This document shows positions 30,842-40,735 of a stretch of DNA of 64,000 bases, piece after piece; positions within the stretch are counted from its first letter, which is position 1, and the number at the start of each line of letters is the position of its first letter. Source of the stretch: Pseudomonas putida (lineage in GTDB: Bacteria; Pseudomonadota; Gammaproteobacteria; Pseudomonadales; Pseudomonadaceae); contig NZ_CP029693.1 of NCBI RefSeq assembly GCF_003228315.1, positions 1,364,001 through 1,428,000 of the forward strand. The letters are read 5' to 3'. Made by a program: the position numbers and the translations under genes. The notes beneath the pieces are model-generated. The model was not told the DNA's origin. It ran no database searches and worked only from the letters and a program-made list of their open reading frames with translations.

Positions 30842-33478
30842 TCAAGCCCTGTCCAATACCTTGGCCAAAAACGGCGCCGTCCGACTCTTCTTGCTCTTGG
30901 CCACCTTCTGCGGCACCCCCGCCACCACAACCTTACCCCCCTGATCCCCCGCCCCCGGGCCGATATCGATCACCCAGTCACTCTGCGCCACCACCCGCAT
31001 CTCATGCTCGACCACGATCACCGTATGCCCCGCCGTCACCAGATTATTCAACTGCTCCAGCAGCCGGTCGACATCCCGCGGATGCAGGCCGGTGGTCGGC
31101 TCGTCCAGCACATACAGGGTCGCCCCACGCTGATTGCGCTGCAACTCAGTCGCCAGCTTGATCCGCTGGGCCTCTCCCCCCGACAGTTCGGTCGCCGGCT
31201 GACCGAGGCGCAAATAGCCCAGGCCGATATCTCGCAATACCTCCAGCGAGCGGCGCACGCTCGGCTGCTCGGCAAACACCTCCACCGCCTGATCCACGGT
31301 CAATTGCAGCACCTGGGCGATGTTGCGGCCCTGCCAGGTGATGGCCAGGGTTTCAGGGTTGTAGCGCGCGCCATGGCAGGTCGGACAAGGCGCATAAACG
31401 CTGGGCATGAACAGCAATTCGACGCTGACGAAGCCCTCGCCCTCGCAGGTGGCGCAGCGGCCCTTGGCGACGTTGAAGGAAAACTGCCCGGCGTCGAAGC
31501 CGGCTTTTTGCGCATCGGGTGTGGCGGCATAGAGCTTGCGCACGTTATCGAACAGCCCGGTGTAGGTCGCCAGGTTCGAACGCGGGGTGCGGCCGATGGG
31601 TTTCTGGTCCACCTGCACCAGTCGCTTGATCGAGGTCAGCCCCGCCGTCACCTGCCCCCCGCTGGTCTGCGGCGCATCGTCTTCGAGGCTGGGCACTTCG
31701 GATTCATTGTCTGCCGCTGTACGCCCAAGGTGCGCCCCCACCAGCTCCAGCAATGCCTGGCTGACCAGGCTGGATTTGCCCGAGCCGGAGACACCAGTCA
31801 CCGAGGTGAAACAGCCCAGCGGGAACTCGACATCGAGCTTGTTCAGGTTATTGCGGGTGATGCCTTCCAGGCGCAGCCAGTCGGTCGGCGTGCGCGGGGT
31901 TCGCTGTGGCCTGTCGTGCTCGGCGAACAAATAGGCGCGGGTCTGGGATTCGCTGACGTCCACGAGCCCGGCCGGTGCGCCGCTGTACAGTATCCGGCCG
32001 CCATGCTCTCCCGCTGCCGGACCCACGTCGATCAGCCAGTCGGCACGGCGCATGGTTTCCAGGTCGTGCTCGACCACAAACAGGGTATTGCCGGCGGACT
32101 TCAAGCGCTGCAAGGCTTCGAACAACGCCTCGCCATCGGCCGGATGCAGGCCCGCCGAGGGCTCGTCCAATACGTAGATCACCCCGAACAATTGCGACCC
32201 CAGTTGCGTCGCCAGGCGCAGGCGCTGCAACTCACCGGAAGACAGGGTCGGCGTGCTGCGCTCCAGTGCCAGGTAACCCAACCCCAGGTCGGTCAGGGTG
32301 CTGACCCGCTCCAGCAAGTCCTGGGCAATGCGCTGTGCCGCCAGGCGTTTTTCCACCGACAGGTTCGGCGTATGGCGCACGTCCGGGGCATTGGCATGCC
32401 CACTGGCGCCATGGGCGACGCGCTGTTCGCGGGCCTCGCGGGTCTGGGTGTGGCTCAACACCTCACCGGCCTCTTCAGCCTCCTGCAGGTACTGCTCGGC
32501 CGCCACCGGTCTCAGGACTTCGGCCACTTGCAGCAACGGCATCTGCGCCAGTTCGCCGATGTCCAAACCTGCGAACGTCACCGACAGCGCCTCGCGCTTG
32601 AGGCGTTTGCCCTCGCACAACGGGCAAGGGCTGCCGAGCATGAATTGCGAAACCCGCTTCTTCATCAGCGCACTTTGCGAATGGGTGAAGGTGTGCAGGA
32701 TGTAGCGCCGTGCGCCGGTGAACGTGCCCTGATAACTGGGCTCCAACTTGCGCTTGAGGGCGATGCGGGTTTCTTCCGGGGTGAGTCCGGCATACACCGG
32801 CACCGTCGGGGTTTCTTCGGTGAAGAGAATCCAGTCGCGCTGTTTTTTCGGCAAATCGCGCCAGGGAATGTCGACGTCGTAGCCCATGGTCACGAGGATG
32901 TCCCGCAGGTTCTGCCCCTGCCAGGCCAGCGGCCAGGATGCCACCGCACGCTGGCGGATGGTCAGGCTCGGGTCCGGCACCATCAGCGCCTCGGTGACTT
33001 CATAGACCCGTCCCAGGCCATGGCATTCGGGGCAGGCGCCTTGCGGCGTGTTCGGCGAGAAGTCTTCAGCGTACAGCATCGTCTGCCCCGCCGGGTAACT
33101 GCCGGCGCGGGAGTACAGCATGCGGATCAGGCTCGACAACGTGGTGACGCTGCCCACTGATGAGCGCGTGCTCGGTGTGCCTCGTTGCTGCTGCAAGGCC
33201 ACCGCCGGCGGCAAGCCCTCGATGGAATCCACGTCCGGCACCCCGACCTGATCGATCAGGCGCCGCGCATAAGGCGCCACGGACTCGAAATAGCGGCGCT
33301 GGGCTTCGGCGTAGAGGGTGGAGAATGCCAGCGACGACTTGCCCGAACCGGACACCCCGGTGAACACCACCAGCGCATCGCGGGGAATATCGACGTCGAT
33401 GTTCTTGAGATTGTGTTCCCGGGCGCCGCGCACCCTGACCATGCCTGAGGGAGGGTTTGAGGTGCGCGTTGAAGTCAT
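30842..33478 (-). CDS. UvrA-like ABC ATPase (UvrA2 type)
   Basis: An 878-residue UvrA-family protein with two ABC ATPase modules (Walker [13 protein letters not shown] near residue 42 and [12 protein letters not shown] near 560; signature motifs [12 protein letters not shown] and [12 protein letters not shown]) and zinc-type cysteine pairs (CPECHG, CPLCEG, CATCEG, CPTCHG). Between IRMLYSRAG and CPECHG the region that forms the UvrB-binding domain of canonical UvrA is largely missing, as in UvrA2 paralogues linked to drug tolerance. So it is more likely a UvrA2 than the housekeeping excinuclease subunit. Stands alone. Confidence 0.85.
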   Translation of the reverse strand: MTSTRTSNPPSGMVRVRGAREHNLKNIDVDIPRDALVVFTGVSGSGKSSLAFSTLYAEAQRRYFESVAPYARRLIDQVGVPDVDSIEGLPPAVALQQQRGTPSTRSSVGSVTTLSSLIRMLYSRAGSYPAGQTMLYAEDFSPNTPQGACPECHGLGRVYEVTEALMVPDPSLTIRQRAVASWPLAWQGQNLRDILVTMGYDVDIPWRDLPKKQRDWILFTEETPTVPVYAGLTPEETRIALKRKLEPSYQGTFTGARRYILHTFTHSQSALMKKRVSQFMLGSPCPLCEGKRLKREALSVTFAGLDIGELAQMPLLQVAEVLRPVAAEQYLQEAEEAGEVLSHTQTREAREQRVAHGASGHANAPDVRHTPNLSVEKRLAAQRIAQDLLERVSTLTDLGLGYLALERSTPTLSSGELQRLRLATQLGSQLFGVIYVLDEPSAGLHPADGEALFEALQRLKSAGNTLFVVEHDLETMRRADWLIDVGPAAGEHGGRILYSGAPAGLVDVSESQTRAYLFAEHDRPQRTPRTPTDWLRLEGITRNNLNKLDVEFPLGCFTSVTGVSGSGKSSLVSQALLELVGAHLGRTAADNESEVPSLEDDAPQTSGGQVTAGLTSIKRLVQVDQKPIGRTPRSNLATYTGLFDNVRKLYAATPDAQKAGFDAGQFSFNVAKGRCATCEGEGFVSVELLFMPSVYAPCPTCHGARYNPETLAITWQGRNIAQVLQLTVDQAVEVFAEQPSVRRSLEVLRDIGLGYLRLGQPATELSGGEAQRIKLATELQRNQRGATLYVLDEPTTGLHPRDVDRLLEQLNNLVTAGHTVIVVEHEMRVVAQSDWVIDIGPGAGDQGGKVVVAGVPQKVAKSKKSRTAPFLAKVLDRA

Positions 33479-33515
33479 CGGGTCGCCTTGATTAGATTGT
33501 TGTCTTTACACAAAT

Positions 33516-33613
33516 CCACTGTAGGAGCGAGCCTGCTCGCGAAAGCGGTGTGTCAGGCAACATCAATGTTGAATGACAAATCGCCTTCGCGAGCAGGCTC
33601 GCTCCTACAGTGG
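33516..33613. repeat. REP pair (GAGC core)
   Basis: Facing copies CCACTGTAGGAGCGAGCCTG and complement, about 40 bases apart, between two genes of opposite neighbours. Confidence 0.85.
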
Positions 33614-33619
33614 TTCCTC

Positions 33620-35731
33620 TCAAGCATTGAGGACGGTGCGGATCATTTGCGTCAGCGCCTGCGGGCTATAGGGCTTGCCCAGCAAATGCGTATCAGGGCT
33701 GAGCTGGTGGTTGCGCGAGATAATGTCACGGGTGTGGCCCGAGGTGAACAGCACCGCCACCGGAGGATTCTGCACTTTCGCCCAGGCGCCCAGGTCCGAA
33801 CTCTTGATCAGCCCGGGCATGACCACGTCGGTAAAGATCAGGTCCACCGCCACCCCTTCCAGCAGCATCTGCATGGCCACGTCGGCATTGGCCGCCGTCA
33901 GCACCTGATAGCCCTCTTCGCACAACAGCTCCACGGTCGAGGTGCGCACCGCTTCATTGTCCTCGACCACCAGAATCCGTTCATGCCCGCCCCGTTGCGG
34001 CACATCGGGCACCGTGGTTTCGGTGTGCAACGGCCGCAGGCTGCGCGGGAAGTACAGCTGCACCCGCGTGCCCTCGCCGACGACGCTGGACATCTCGACA
34101 TGCCCGCCGCTCTGTTTGACGAAGCCAAACACCATGCTCAAACCCAGACCTGTCCCCTGGCCGTCAGGCTTGGTGGTGAAAAACGGTTCGAACGCCTGGG
34201 CCAGTACCTGCGGCGGCATGCCCGAACCGGTGTCGGCCACCGTGACGCGCACATAGTCGCCGGCAACAATGCCCTTGCCCGCGCAGAACGATGGGTCAAG
34301 GTTGATATTTTGCGCGTGCAGCTCAATGGTCCCCTCGCCCTTCATCGCGTCACGGGCATTGATCGCCAGATTGAGGATCGTGTTTTCCAGTTGATTGCGA
34401 TCGACGAACACCGGCCAGGGATCCGCGGCGGCGCTCATCCGGATCAGGATGGTTTCCCCCAATGCCCGCTGCAGCAGTTCGCCCAGGCCGTCGAAAATCT
34501 GCTGGGGCGTGTAGATCGCCGGGGACAACGGTTGGCGTCGGGCGAAGGCAAGCAATTGCGAGGACAGCTTGGCACCGCGCTCGACAGCGGCAATCGAGGC
34601 GGCGACCCGGCGCTGCACATTGGCATTTTTCGACTCATGGCGGGCCAGCAGGTGCAGGTTGCCGGCGATCACTTGCAGCAAGTTGTTGAAGTCGTGGGCC
34701 ACGCCACCCGTCAGGCCGCCAATGGCTTCGAGCTTCTGTGACTGGCGCAACTGTTCTTCCGCCGCCAGCCGCGCCTCCACTTCGTCAGCCACGCGCTGCT
34801 CAAGGTTGCGGGTGAACTTGAGTAACGATTCCTCAGCGGTCTTGCGTTCATGGATGTCGATCAGCACCCCGGGGAAACGAAACGCCTCACCCTGCCCGTT
34901 GAACTCGCAGCAACCGCTGCCGAGCACCCACAGGTAGCTGCCATCCGGGCGCAAGACACGATATTCGGCGTTGAAGGGCGCACCGGTTTCAATGGATTGT
35001 TTGACGTGCTCCTGAACCCAACTGAGGTCATCGGGATGGATGTGTGCTTCGGCGATGTCCTGGGGCAGGTTCTCCAGGCTCTGTCCGGGGGGATAGGAAA
35101 ATGTGCGGGCAAAGCGTTCATCGCCGCTCAGCACGTTGGCCTTGATGTCCCAGACGAATGAGCCGATCAGCGCCCCGGCATTGAGCGCCAGGCGCACCCG
35201 TTCGTTGTCGGCACGATAGGCATTTTCCGCGGCCTGACGCAGGCGTTCGGAGATGACGAACTCGGTGGTTTCCACGACCATCGCCATGACCCCGGCCGGG
35301 CGGCCTTCATCGTTGGCGACCGGACTGTAGTAGAGGTCGAGCCAGACATCCTCCGGCACCCCGTCGCGCAGCAGCACCAGGAGCTTATTGCGATAGGACA
35401 AGGTGCCACCGGCCAGGCAGGTATCGACCACGTGGCGGTTGAAATCGGCGACTTCGGGCCAGCCCAGTTCCACGGGCGAACCCAGCAGGTAGGGATGCCG
35501 CCCGCCGGCAAAGTGCGAATAGGCGTCGTTGTAGATCATGTAGCCGGCCTGGCCCCAGAGCATCACCATCGGCAATGGCGAGGCGAGCATCAGCTGCACC
35601 GTGCCCCTCAGGCTTTTTGGCCAGGTGTCGATGGCTCCCAGTTCGGTGCGGCTCCAGTCGAACGTTCGAATACGCTCGGCCATCTCGCCGCTCCAGCCGG
35701 CACACCCGTGGCTATCGTCTAGAAACTGCAT
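33620..35731 (-). CDS. Hybrid sensor kinase PAS-PAS-HisKA-HATPase-REC
   Basis: A 703-residue soluble sensor kinase. Two PAS-type segments (about 20-160 and 170-300, the second with HPDDLSWVQEHV and EYRVLRPDGSYLWVLG), a coiled linker, HisKA with H346 (GGVAHDFNNLL), HATPase_c (NLAINARDAM, DTGSGMPP, GTGLGLSMVFG) and a C-terminal receiver (IFTDVVMPG). I chose the ATG at 35731 (MQFLDDSHGCAGW); the frame opens to 35878 but enters a REP element, and an ATG at 35788 is a less likely alternative. No ribosome site is strong. No DNA-binding domain; output unknown. Confidence 0.85.
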   Translation of the reverse strand: MQFLDDSHGCAGWSGEMAERIRTFDWSRTELGAIDTWPKSLRGTVQLMLASPLPMVMLWGQAGYMIYNDAYSHFAGGRHPYLLGSPVELGWPEVADFNRHVVDTCLAGGTLSYRNKLLVLLRDGVPEDVWLDLYYSPVANDEGRPAGVMAMVVETTEFVISERLRQAAENAYRADNERVRLALNAGALIGSFVWDIKANVLSGDERFARTFSYPPGQSLENLPQDIAEAHIHPDDLSWVQEHVKQSIETGAPFNAEYRVLRPDGSYLWVLGSGCCEFNGQGEAFRFPGVLIDIHERKTAEESLLKFTRNLEQRVADEVEARLAAEEQLRQSQKLEAIGGLTGGVAHDFNNLLQVIAGNLHLLARHESKNANVQRRVAASIAAVERGAKLSSQLLAFARRQPLSPAIYTPQQIFDGLGELLQRALGETILIRMSAAADPWPVFVDRNQLENTILNLAINARDAMKGEGTIELHAQNINLDPSFCAGKGIVAGDYVRVTVADTGSGMPPQVLAQAFEPFFTTKPDGQGTGLGLSMVFGFVKQSGGHVEMSSVVGEGTRVQLYFPRSLRPLHTETTVPDVPQRGGHERILVVEDNEAVRTSTVELLCEEGYQVLTAANADVAMQMLLEGVAVDLIFTDVVMPGLIKSSDLGAWAKVQNPPVAVLFTSGHTRDIISRNHQLSPDTHLLGKPYSPQALTQMIRTVLNA

Positions 35732-35791
35732 TGGCTGGCTCTGATGTGCACCCGTATGGTTCGAGCTACGCGGATGCCAATGGTTCATCAA

Positions 35792-35892
35792 TGTAGGAGC
35801 GAGCATGCTCGCGATGGTCGTCAACGATAACGCTGGCAGCCTGACACCCCGCAGTGTCCTGTCGTCCATCGCGAGCATGCTCGCTCCTACAG
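35792..35892. repeat. REP pair (GAGCATGCTC variant)
   Basis: Facing copies TGTAGGAGCGAGCATGCTCG and complement with a C-to-A change in the core, between the kinase and the GntR gene. Confidence 0.85.
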
Positions 35893-35906
35893 GGGAGTGT
35901 AGCCCC

Positions 35907-36596
35907 TTACACCTCTATCAGATGCGCGAGCGGGTTGTAGCCCGACTTCAAGGTAGCCGCGACGTCGAGGATCGCCTTCTCGATGCCATTCAGATGCATG
36001 CAGGTCAGCTCGATCGCCGCGCTCTGGTTGCCCGCCTCGATGTATTCGATCAGCCGCAGGTGCTCATCGTCGCGACAGGCTTCGTGGCTGTCGTCGTCCA
36101 GCGCGGCGGCGTACAGCGAGGCGCGGGAGATCAGTTTCTGGAACCAGTCCAGCAGCACCGGGTTGTTCAGGCTGCGGGCAAGCTTGATGTGAAATTCGCC
36201 CAGCAAATGGATCAAGCGCTCGTGGTCGCCACTCTGGTGCGCCTCGTCCTCCAGCAACAAATGATCGCGCAGGTCCTGTGTCACCGCTGTATCACGGCGA
36301 CGGCACAGTTCGCTGACGATGCCGATCTCCACCAGACGCCGGGTTTCGAACAGCGAACGGATCTCTTCATCGCTGGGCAATGACACCGATGCACCTTTAT
36401 TGGGCTCGGTGGTGACCAGGCCATCGGCTTCCAATTGCTTGAGCGCGGCCCGCACCGACGTGCGGCTGACATTAAACAATTCGGCGAGCGAAGCCTCGCC
36501 CAGCTTCATCCCCGGTCGCAACGAGCGCTTGCTGATCGCCTCGTAAACCCCTTGGTAGACGCGGTCGACCGTGGTCTCCAGTTTCTTTTCGCTCAT
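35907..36596 (-). CDS. GntR-family (FadR/FCD) regulator
   Basis: A 229-residue regulator: winged helix-turn-helix (residues 8-72; LGEASLAELFNVSRTSVRAALKQLEADGLV) and an FCD effector-binding domain (about 80-215) with likely metal-binding residues (D..H at LGEFHIKLA). AAGGAG lies eight bases before the ATG. It is divergent from the PotABCD-type transporter operon with 140 bases between starts, and almost certainly controls it. Ligand presumably the imported compound or a breakdown product. Confidence 0.92.
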   Translation of the reverse strand: MSEKKLETTVDRVYQGVYEAISKRSLRPGMKLGEASLAELFNVSRTSVRAALKQLEADGLVTTEPNKGASVSLPSDEEIRSLFETRRLVEIGIVSELCRRRDTAVTQDLRDHLLLEDEAHQSGDHERLIHLLGEFHIKLARSLNNPVLLDWFQKLISRASLYAAALDDDSHEACRDDEHLRLIEYIEAGNQSAAIELTCMHLNGIEKAILDVAATLKSGYNPLAHLIEV

Positions 36597-36703
36597 TCGA
36601 TGACTCCTTCAGCGCCAGTCAACCGACCCCAGGCGCATGCACAGCCTTGAAAGAGGGGGTTGCACCGGCAGGTTAATCCGGGTATTTCTAAATTGCATCC
36701 AGA

Positions 36704-36717
36704 TTTTGCATACAATA
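36704..36717. promoter_or_regulatory. Candidate operator for the FCD-GntR regulator
   Basis: TTTTGCATACAAT is close to the TTGTATACAA-like palindromes bound by FCD-type GntR proteins, and a related TTGCATC lies 10 bases upstream. It sits 20 bases before the transporter ATG, well placed to repress. Assignment is by pattern only. Confidence 0.35.
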
Positions 36718-36736
36718 ATTAGAGGAATGCACCATT

Positions 36737-37819
36737 ATGGGTCATCCAGTTGCAATTGAAGTGCGAAACGTCTCAAAACGGTATTCAGACGATCCAGGCC
36801 TGGCACCGGCCCTGGACAACGTCTCGGTCAACATTGCCGATAACGAGTTCTTCACCCTGCTCGGCCCCTCCGGCTGTGGCAAAACCACTTTGCTTCGCAC
36901 CATCGCCGGCTTCGAACACGTCAGCGACGGTGAAATCCGCCTCGCCGGCGAGCCGGTCAACGACCTGCCGCCGTTCAAGCGCCGGGTCAATACGGTGTTC
37001 CAGAGTTACGCACTGTTTCCACATATGAGTGTTGCGCAGAATATCGCCTTCGGCCTCGAGATGCAGGGTCTTGAACGCAAGCTGATCCCCCAGCGCGTCG
37101 ACGAAATGCTGGCGCTGGTGCAGATGCAGCATCTGGCCAAGCGCAAACCGGCCGAATTGTCCGGCGGGCAACAGCAACGGGTGGCTCTGGCCCGGGCTTT
37201 GGCGCCAAAACCGAAAGTGCTGCTGCTCGATGAACCGCTGTCGGCGCTGGACTTGAAGCTGCGCAAGGAAATGCAGGTCGAACTCAAGCGCGTGCAGAAA
37301 GAAGCCGGGATCACCTTCATTTTCGTCACCCACGACCAGGAAGAAGCCCTGACCCTGTCCGATCGCATTGCCGTGATGTCCGCCGGCAAGATCCTGCAGA
37401 TCGGCACGCCCAACGAGATCTACGAGCGTCCGCAACACCAGTTCGTCGCGCAGTTCATCGGCGACATCAACTTCCTGCCGGGTCACCTCAAGCGTGGCGA
37501 GCACAACGAAAACCTGTTCGTGCCCAGCGGCATGCCGGTGGAAATCCCCTGCCCGCCCCAGGGCATCGACGGCAAGGTGCAACTGGCGTTCCGCCCGGAA
37601 CGTTCGCAACTGGTGGACCCGACGCAACCGCACCACTTGCGCGGGGTGATCGAGGCCGTGCTGTACGTCGGCACCGCGACGCTTTACCAGTGCCGTCTGA
37701 ACAACGACATCAAAGTCATGCTGCGCGAGAACAACGAAGGCCTGAACCGCAACCGCGGGGTCGGCGATCGCGTGGCGGTCAACCTGCCGCCCCACGCCTG
37801 CCTGCTGATGGAGGCCTGA
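36737..37819 (+). CDS. PotA-type ABC transporter ATPase
   Basis: A 360-residue ATPase of the polyamine/opine class: Walker A GPSGCGKTT (about 45-53), Q-loop FQSYALFPHM, signature LSGGQQQRVALARAL, Walker B VLLLDEPLSALD, H-loop THD, and a C-terminal TOBE domain (about 290-355). It energises uptake by the two permeases and binding protein behind it. One base separates its stop from the first permease gene. Confidence 0.93.
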   Translation: MGHPVAIEVRNVSKRYSDDPGLAPALDNVSVNIADNEFFTLLGPSGCGKTTLLRTIAGFEHVSDGEIRLAGEPVNDLPPFKRRVNTVFQSYALFPHMSVAQNIAFGLEMQGLERKLIPQRVDEMLALVQMQHLAKRKPAELSGGQQQRVALARALAPKPKVLLLDEPLSALDLKLRKEMQVELKRVQKEAGITFIFVTHDQEEALTLSDRIAVMSAGKILQIGTPNEIYERPQHQFVAQFIGDINFLPGHLKRGEHNENLFVPSGMPVEIPCPPQGIDGKVQLAFRPERSQLVDPTQPHHLRGVIEAVLYVGTATLYQCRLNNDIKVMLRENNEGLNRNRGVGDRVAVNLPPHACLLMEA

Positions 37820-37820
37820 A

Positions 37821-38738
37821 ATGAGCGTCAGCAGCACTTCCCCCGCCCTCAACCGGGCGCTGTTGCTCAGCCCGGTGGTTCTGACCCTGCTGGCCCTGAT
37901 CGCCATTCCGCTGGGCATCATGGGCTACATCAGCCTGTTGCCGCGCAACGTCTATGGCGGCGTCGACTGGCAGGCCAACTGGCAATTGCAAAGCTACGTG
38001 CAGCTGTTTTTCCAGGAAGGTTTCGACGGCGAACTGGAGCTCAACTGGGTCTACGCCCAGGCGCTGCTGCGCTCGGTGTTCCAGGCCGGTGGTACCACGG
38101 TGCTGTGCTTCCTGTTCGGCTTTCCGGTGGCGCTGTGGATGTCGAGCCTGACCCCGCGCCGGCGCAACCTGATGGTGCTGCTGATCACCATCCCGTTCTG
38201 GACCAACCTGCTGATCCGCAACTACGCCTGGTTGATCATCCTGCGCGAACAGGGCTGGGTCGCCCAGAGCCTCAACGCGTTGTTTCCTTCCGCCGGTGGC
38301 ATCACCCTGCTCTACAACGACTTCGCCGTCAGCGTCGGGCTGGTCTACAGCTTCCTGCCGTTCATGATCCTGCCGATCTATTCGACCCTGGAAAAACTCG
38401 ACTGGCGCCTGGTGGAGGCCGCCTATGACCTGGGCGCCAATCGCTGGCACGCGCTCAAGCGGATCATCCTGCCGCTGTCGATGCCGGGGGTGATTGCCGG
38501 TTCCCTGCTGGTGTTCGTACCGAGCCTCGGCGCCTTCATCACCCCGGCGATTCTCGGCGGTGGCAAGACGCTGATGATCGGCAACCTGATCCAGCAACAG
38601 TTCGGCACCGCGCGCAACTGGCCGCTGGGCAGTTCGCTGTCGTTCCTGCTGCTGGGGATTCTGCTGCTGTCCCTGGTGCTCTACGCGCTGTATAGCCGCA
38701 GCGCCGCCAAAACCCTTCGTCGGGGAGCCACCGCATGA
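37821..38738 (+). CDS. PotB-type ABC permease
   Basis: A 305-residue inner-membrane permease with six predicted helices and the EAA loop EAAYDLGANRWHALKRIILP that contacts the ATPase. Polyamine/spermidine-type family. Overlaps the second permease gene by 4 bases. Confidence 0.92.
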   Translation: MSVSSTSPALNRALLLSPVVLTLLALIAIPLGIMGYISLLPRNVYGGVDWQANWQLQSYVQLFFQEGFDGELELNWVYAQALLRSVFQAGGTTVLCFLFGFPVALWMSSLTPRRRNLMVLLITIPFWTNLLIRNYAWLIILREQGWVAQSLNALFPSAGGITLLYNDFAVSVGLVYSFLPFMILPIYSTLEKLDWRLVEAAYDLGANRWHALKRIILPLSMPGVIAGSLLVFVPSLGAFITPAILGGGKTLMIGNLIQQQFGTARNWPLGSSLSFLLLGILLLSLVLYALYSRSAAKTLRRGATA

Positions 38739-39523
38739 TCGCCCTGCACCTGAAAAAACTGCCGATGACCCGGGAAGTCAGCCTGCTGATCCTGGCCTAT
38801 CTGTACCTGCCGATCTTCGTGCTGATCGCCTACAGCTTCAACGCCAACCGTTCGGCGACGGTGTGGACCGAGTTTTCCTTCGCCTGGTACGGACGCATCC
38901 TGGCCAACCCGTCGATCCAGACGGCAGCGCTGAACTCGATCATCGTCGCCGGCATCGCCACGGTCTGCGCCACCGCCATTGCGCTGCTCGCGGCGCTGGC
39001 CACCTACCGGCCGTTCTATGGGCAGAAGATGGTCGAGGGCGGGATCAACCTGCCGCTGATCCTGCCGGAGATCGTCACGGCGGTGGCCACCCTGCTGCTG
39101 TTCATGTCGCTGGGGATCAAGCTCGGGCTGCTGACGGTGATCGTCGCGCACATCGGCTTCTGCATTCCCTTCGCCTACCTGCCGATCCGCGCACGACTCA
39201 ATGACCTGGACAAGAGCCTGCTGGAAGCGGCGAACGACCTGTACGCCAACCCCTGGCAGGTGTTTCGCCGGGTGACGCTGCCGCTGTTGTGGCCGGCGGT
39301 GCTGTCCGGGTCGGTGCTGGCGTTCGTGGTCAGCCTCGATGATTTCATCATGACCTTCTTCGTTGCCGGACCGGGTTCCACGACCCTGCCGGTGTACATC
39401 TTCTCGGCGATCAAGGCCGGCGTAACGCCGGAGATCAACGCGATCTCGACCCTGATGCTGGTGATTTCCATCGTGCTGGTGGTGCTGGCCTTCTGGCTGG
39501 GACAGCGCGGCAAAAACCAATAA
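38735..39523 (+). CDS. PotC-type ABC permease
   Basis: A 262-residue second permease with six helices and EAA loop EAANDLYANPWQVFRRVTLP. Forms the heteromeric channel with the PotB-type protein. The binding protein gene follows 19 bases after its stop. Confidence 0.92.
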   Translation: MIALHLKKLPMTREVSLLILAYLYLPIFVLIAYSFNANRSATVWTEFSFAWYGRILANPSIQTAALNSIIVAGIATVCATAIALLAALATYRPFYGQKMVEGGINLPLILPEIVTAVATLLLFMSLGIKLGLLTVIVAHIGFCIPFAYLPIRARLNDLDKSLLEAANDLYANPWQVFRRVTLPLLWPAVLSGSVLAFVVSLDDFIMTFFVAGPGSTTLPVYIFSAIKAGVTPEINAISTLMLVISIVLVVLAFWLGQRGKNQ

Positions 39524-39542
39524 ATCCTGGAGCGCTTCAAAC

Positions 39543-40595
39543 ATGAAAACAAAAAGCATGTGTTTCGCTGTCGCCGGTCTGGCCCTGAGTTGCTTCACCG
39601 CCCTCAGTGCCCAGGCCGCCGAGCCCAAGGAACTGTTCTTCTACAACTGGACCGACTACTACCCGGTCGACCTGCTGGCCAAGTTCGAAAAGGAGACCGG
39701 CATCAAGGTCACCATGGACGGCTACGACAGCAACGAAACCCTGCTGGCCAAGTTGCAGGCCGGCGGCGCCGCCTATGACGTGATCGTGCCGTCGCAGTCG
39801 ATCATGCGCACCCTGATCAACCAGAACCTGCTGCTGGAAATCGACACCCCCACCCTGCCCAACTTCCAGTACGTGAAACCGGCGTTCCGCGATCCGGCGT
39901 TCGACCCGGGCCGCAAATTCTCGGCGCCGTATTTGTGGGGCACCACCGGGTTCTCCTATGACAGCGCCCGGGTGCCTGGCGGCAAACTGGATGATTCGTG
40001 GAAAGAGTTCTTCGAGCCACGCAAGGAACTGCAAGGCCAACTGGCCGCGCTCGATACGTCGAGCAGCGTGATCAACGCCGCCAGCCATTACCTGAACGTC
40101 GACGAATGTACCGAGAACCCGCAGGACGCCAAGCGCATCCTTGAGCTGCTGCAAAAGCAGAAACCCTTCCTGAAGATGTACAGCTCGGACAACACCGTCG
40201 ACCGCATGGCCTCCGGTGAAGTGATCATGATGCAGAACTGGAACGGTTCCACCGCCCGGGCCACCTTGCAGAAGAGCACCATCAAGTACGTGTACCCGAA
40301 AGAAGGCCTGGCGATGTTCCAGGACAACTTCGCCGTACCGAAAAGCGCGCCACACCCAGGCAACGCCAAGATCTTCATCGACTGGATGATGAAACCGGAA
40401 AACGCCGCCGCCGTGTCCAACGCCATCGCCTACGCCAACGGCATCCAGAGCGACAAGCTGATCGACGCCAAGTGGCAAGTGATGGACGCGATCAACATGC
40501 CCGACGAATTCGCCTCTCGCCTGCGCCCTGAAAAAGAGTGCAGCAACAAGGCGCGGGAACTGCAGGACCGGATCTGGGCGAAGCTCAAGGGCTGA
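39543..40595 (+). CDS. PotD-type periplasmic binding protein
   Basis: A 350-residue substrate-binding protein with a signal peptide (1-25, ending AQA-A). It opens with KELFFYNWTDYYP, the hallmark of spermidine/putrescine-type proteins, and has the YDVIVPSQSIM segment. Substrate is expected to be cationic, but the two amidohydrolases downstream suggest a nitrogen compound other than a plain polyamine. A REP pair separates it from the hydrolase genes. Confidence 0.9.
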   Translation: MKTKSMCFAVAGLALSCFTALSAQAAEPKELFFYNWTDYYPVDLLAKFEKETGIKVTMDGYDSNETLLAKLQAGGAAYDVIVPSQSIMRTLINQNLLLEIDTPTLPNFQYVKPAFRDPAFDPGRKFSAPYLWGTTGFSYDSARVPGGKLDDSWKEFFEPRKELQGQLAALDTSSSVINAASHYLNVDECTENPQDAKRILELLQKQKPFLKMYSSDNTVDRMASGEVIMMQNWNGSTARATLQKSTIKYVYPKEGLAMFQDNFAVPKSAPHPGNAKIFIDWMMKPENAAAVSNAIAYANGIQSDKLIDAKWQVMDAINMPDEFASRLRPEKECSNKARELQDRIWAKLKG

Positions 40596-40620
40596 TCGTC
40601 CGACTGGAGACCGAGGCGCG

Positions 40621-40702
40621 GCCATCGCGAGCAGGCTCGCTCCTACAGTGGATCTTCGGCGTTCACAAAACCCCTGTAGGAGCGAGCCTGCTCGCGATGA
40701 CG
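40621..40702. repeat. REP pair inside the catabolic operon
   Basis: Facing copies between the binding-protein gene and the first amidohydrolase gene. Confidence 0.85.
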
Positions 40703-40735
40703 CCCTCCCACACAACACAGAATTTGAGGTAACCA

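Noticed and set aside
31004..33160. 718-codon open frame antisense to the UvrA-like gene
   Set aside because: Shadow of a well-supported UvrA-family protein; no domain recognisable.
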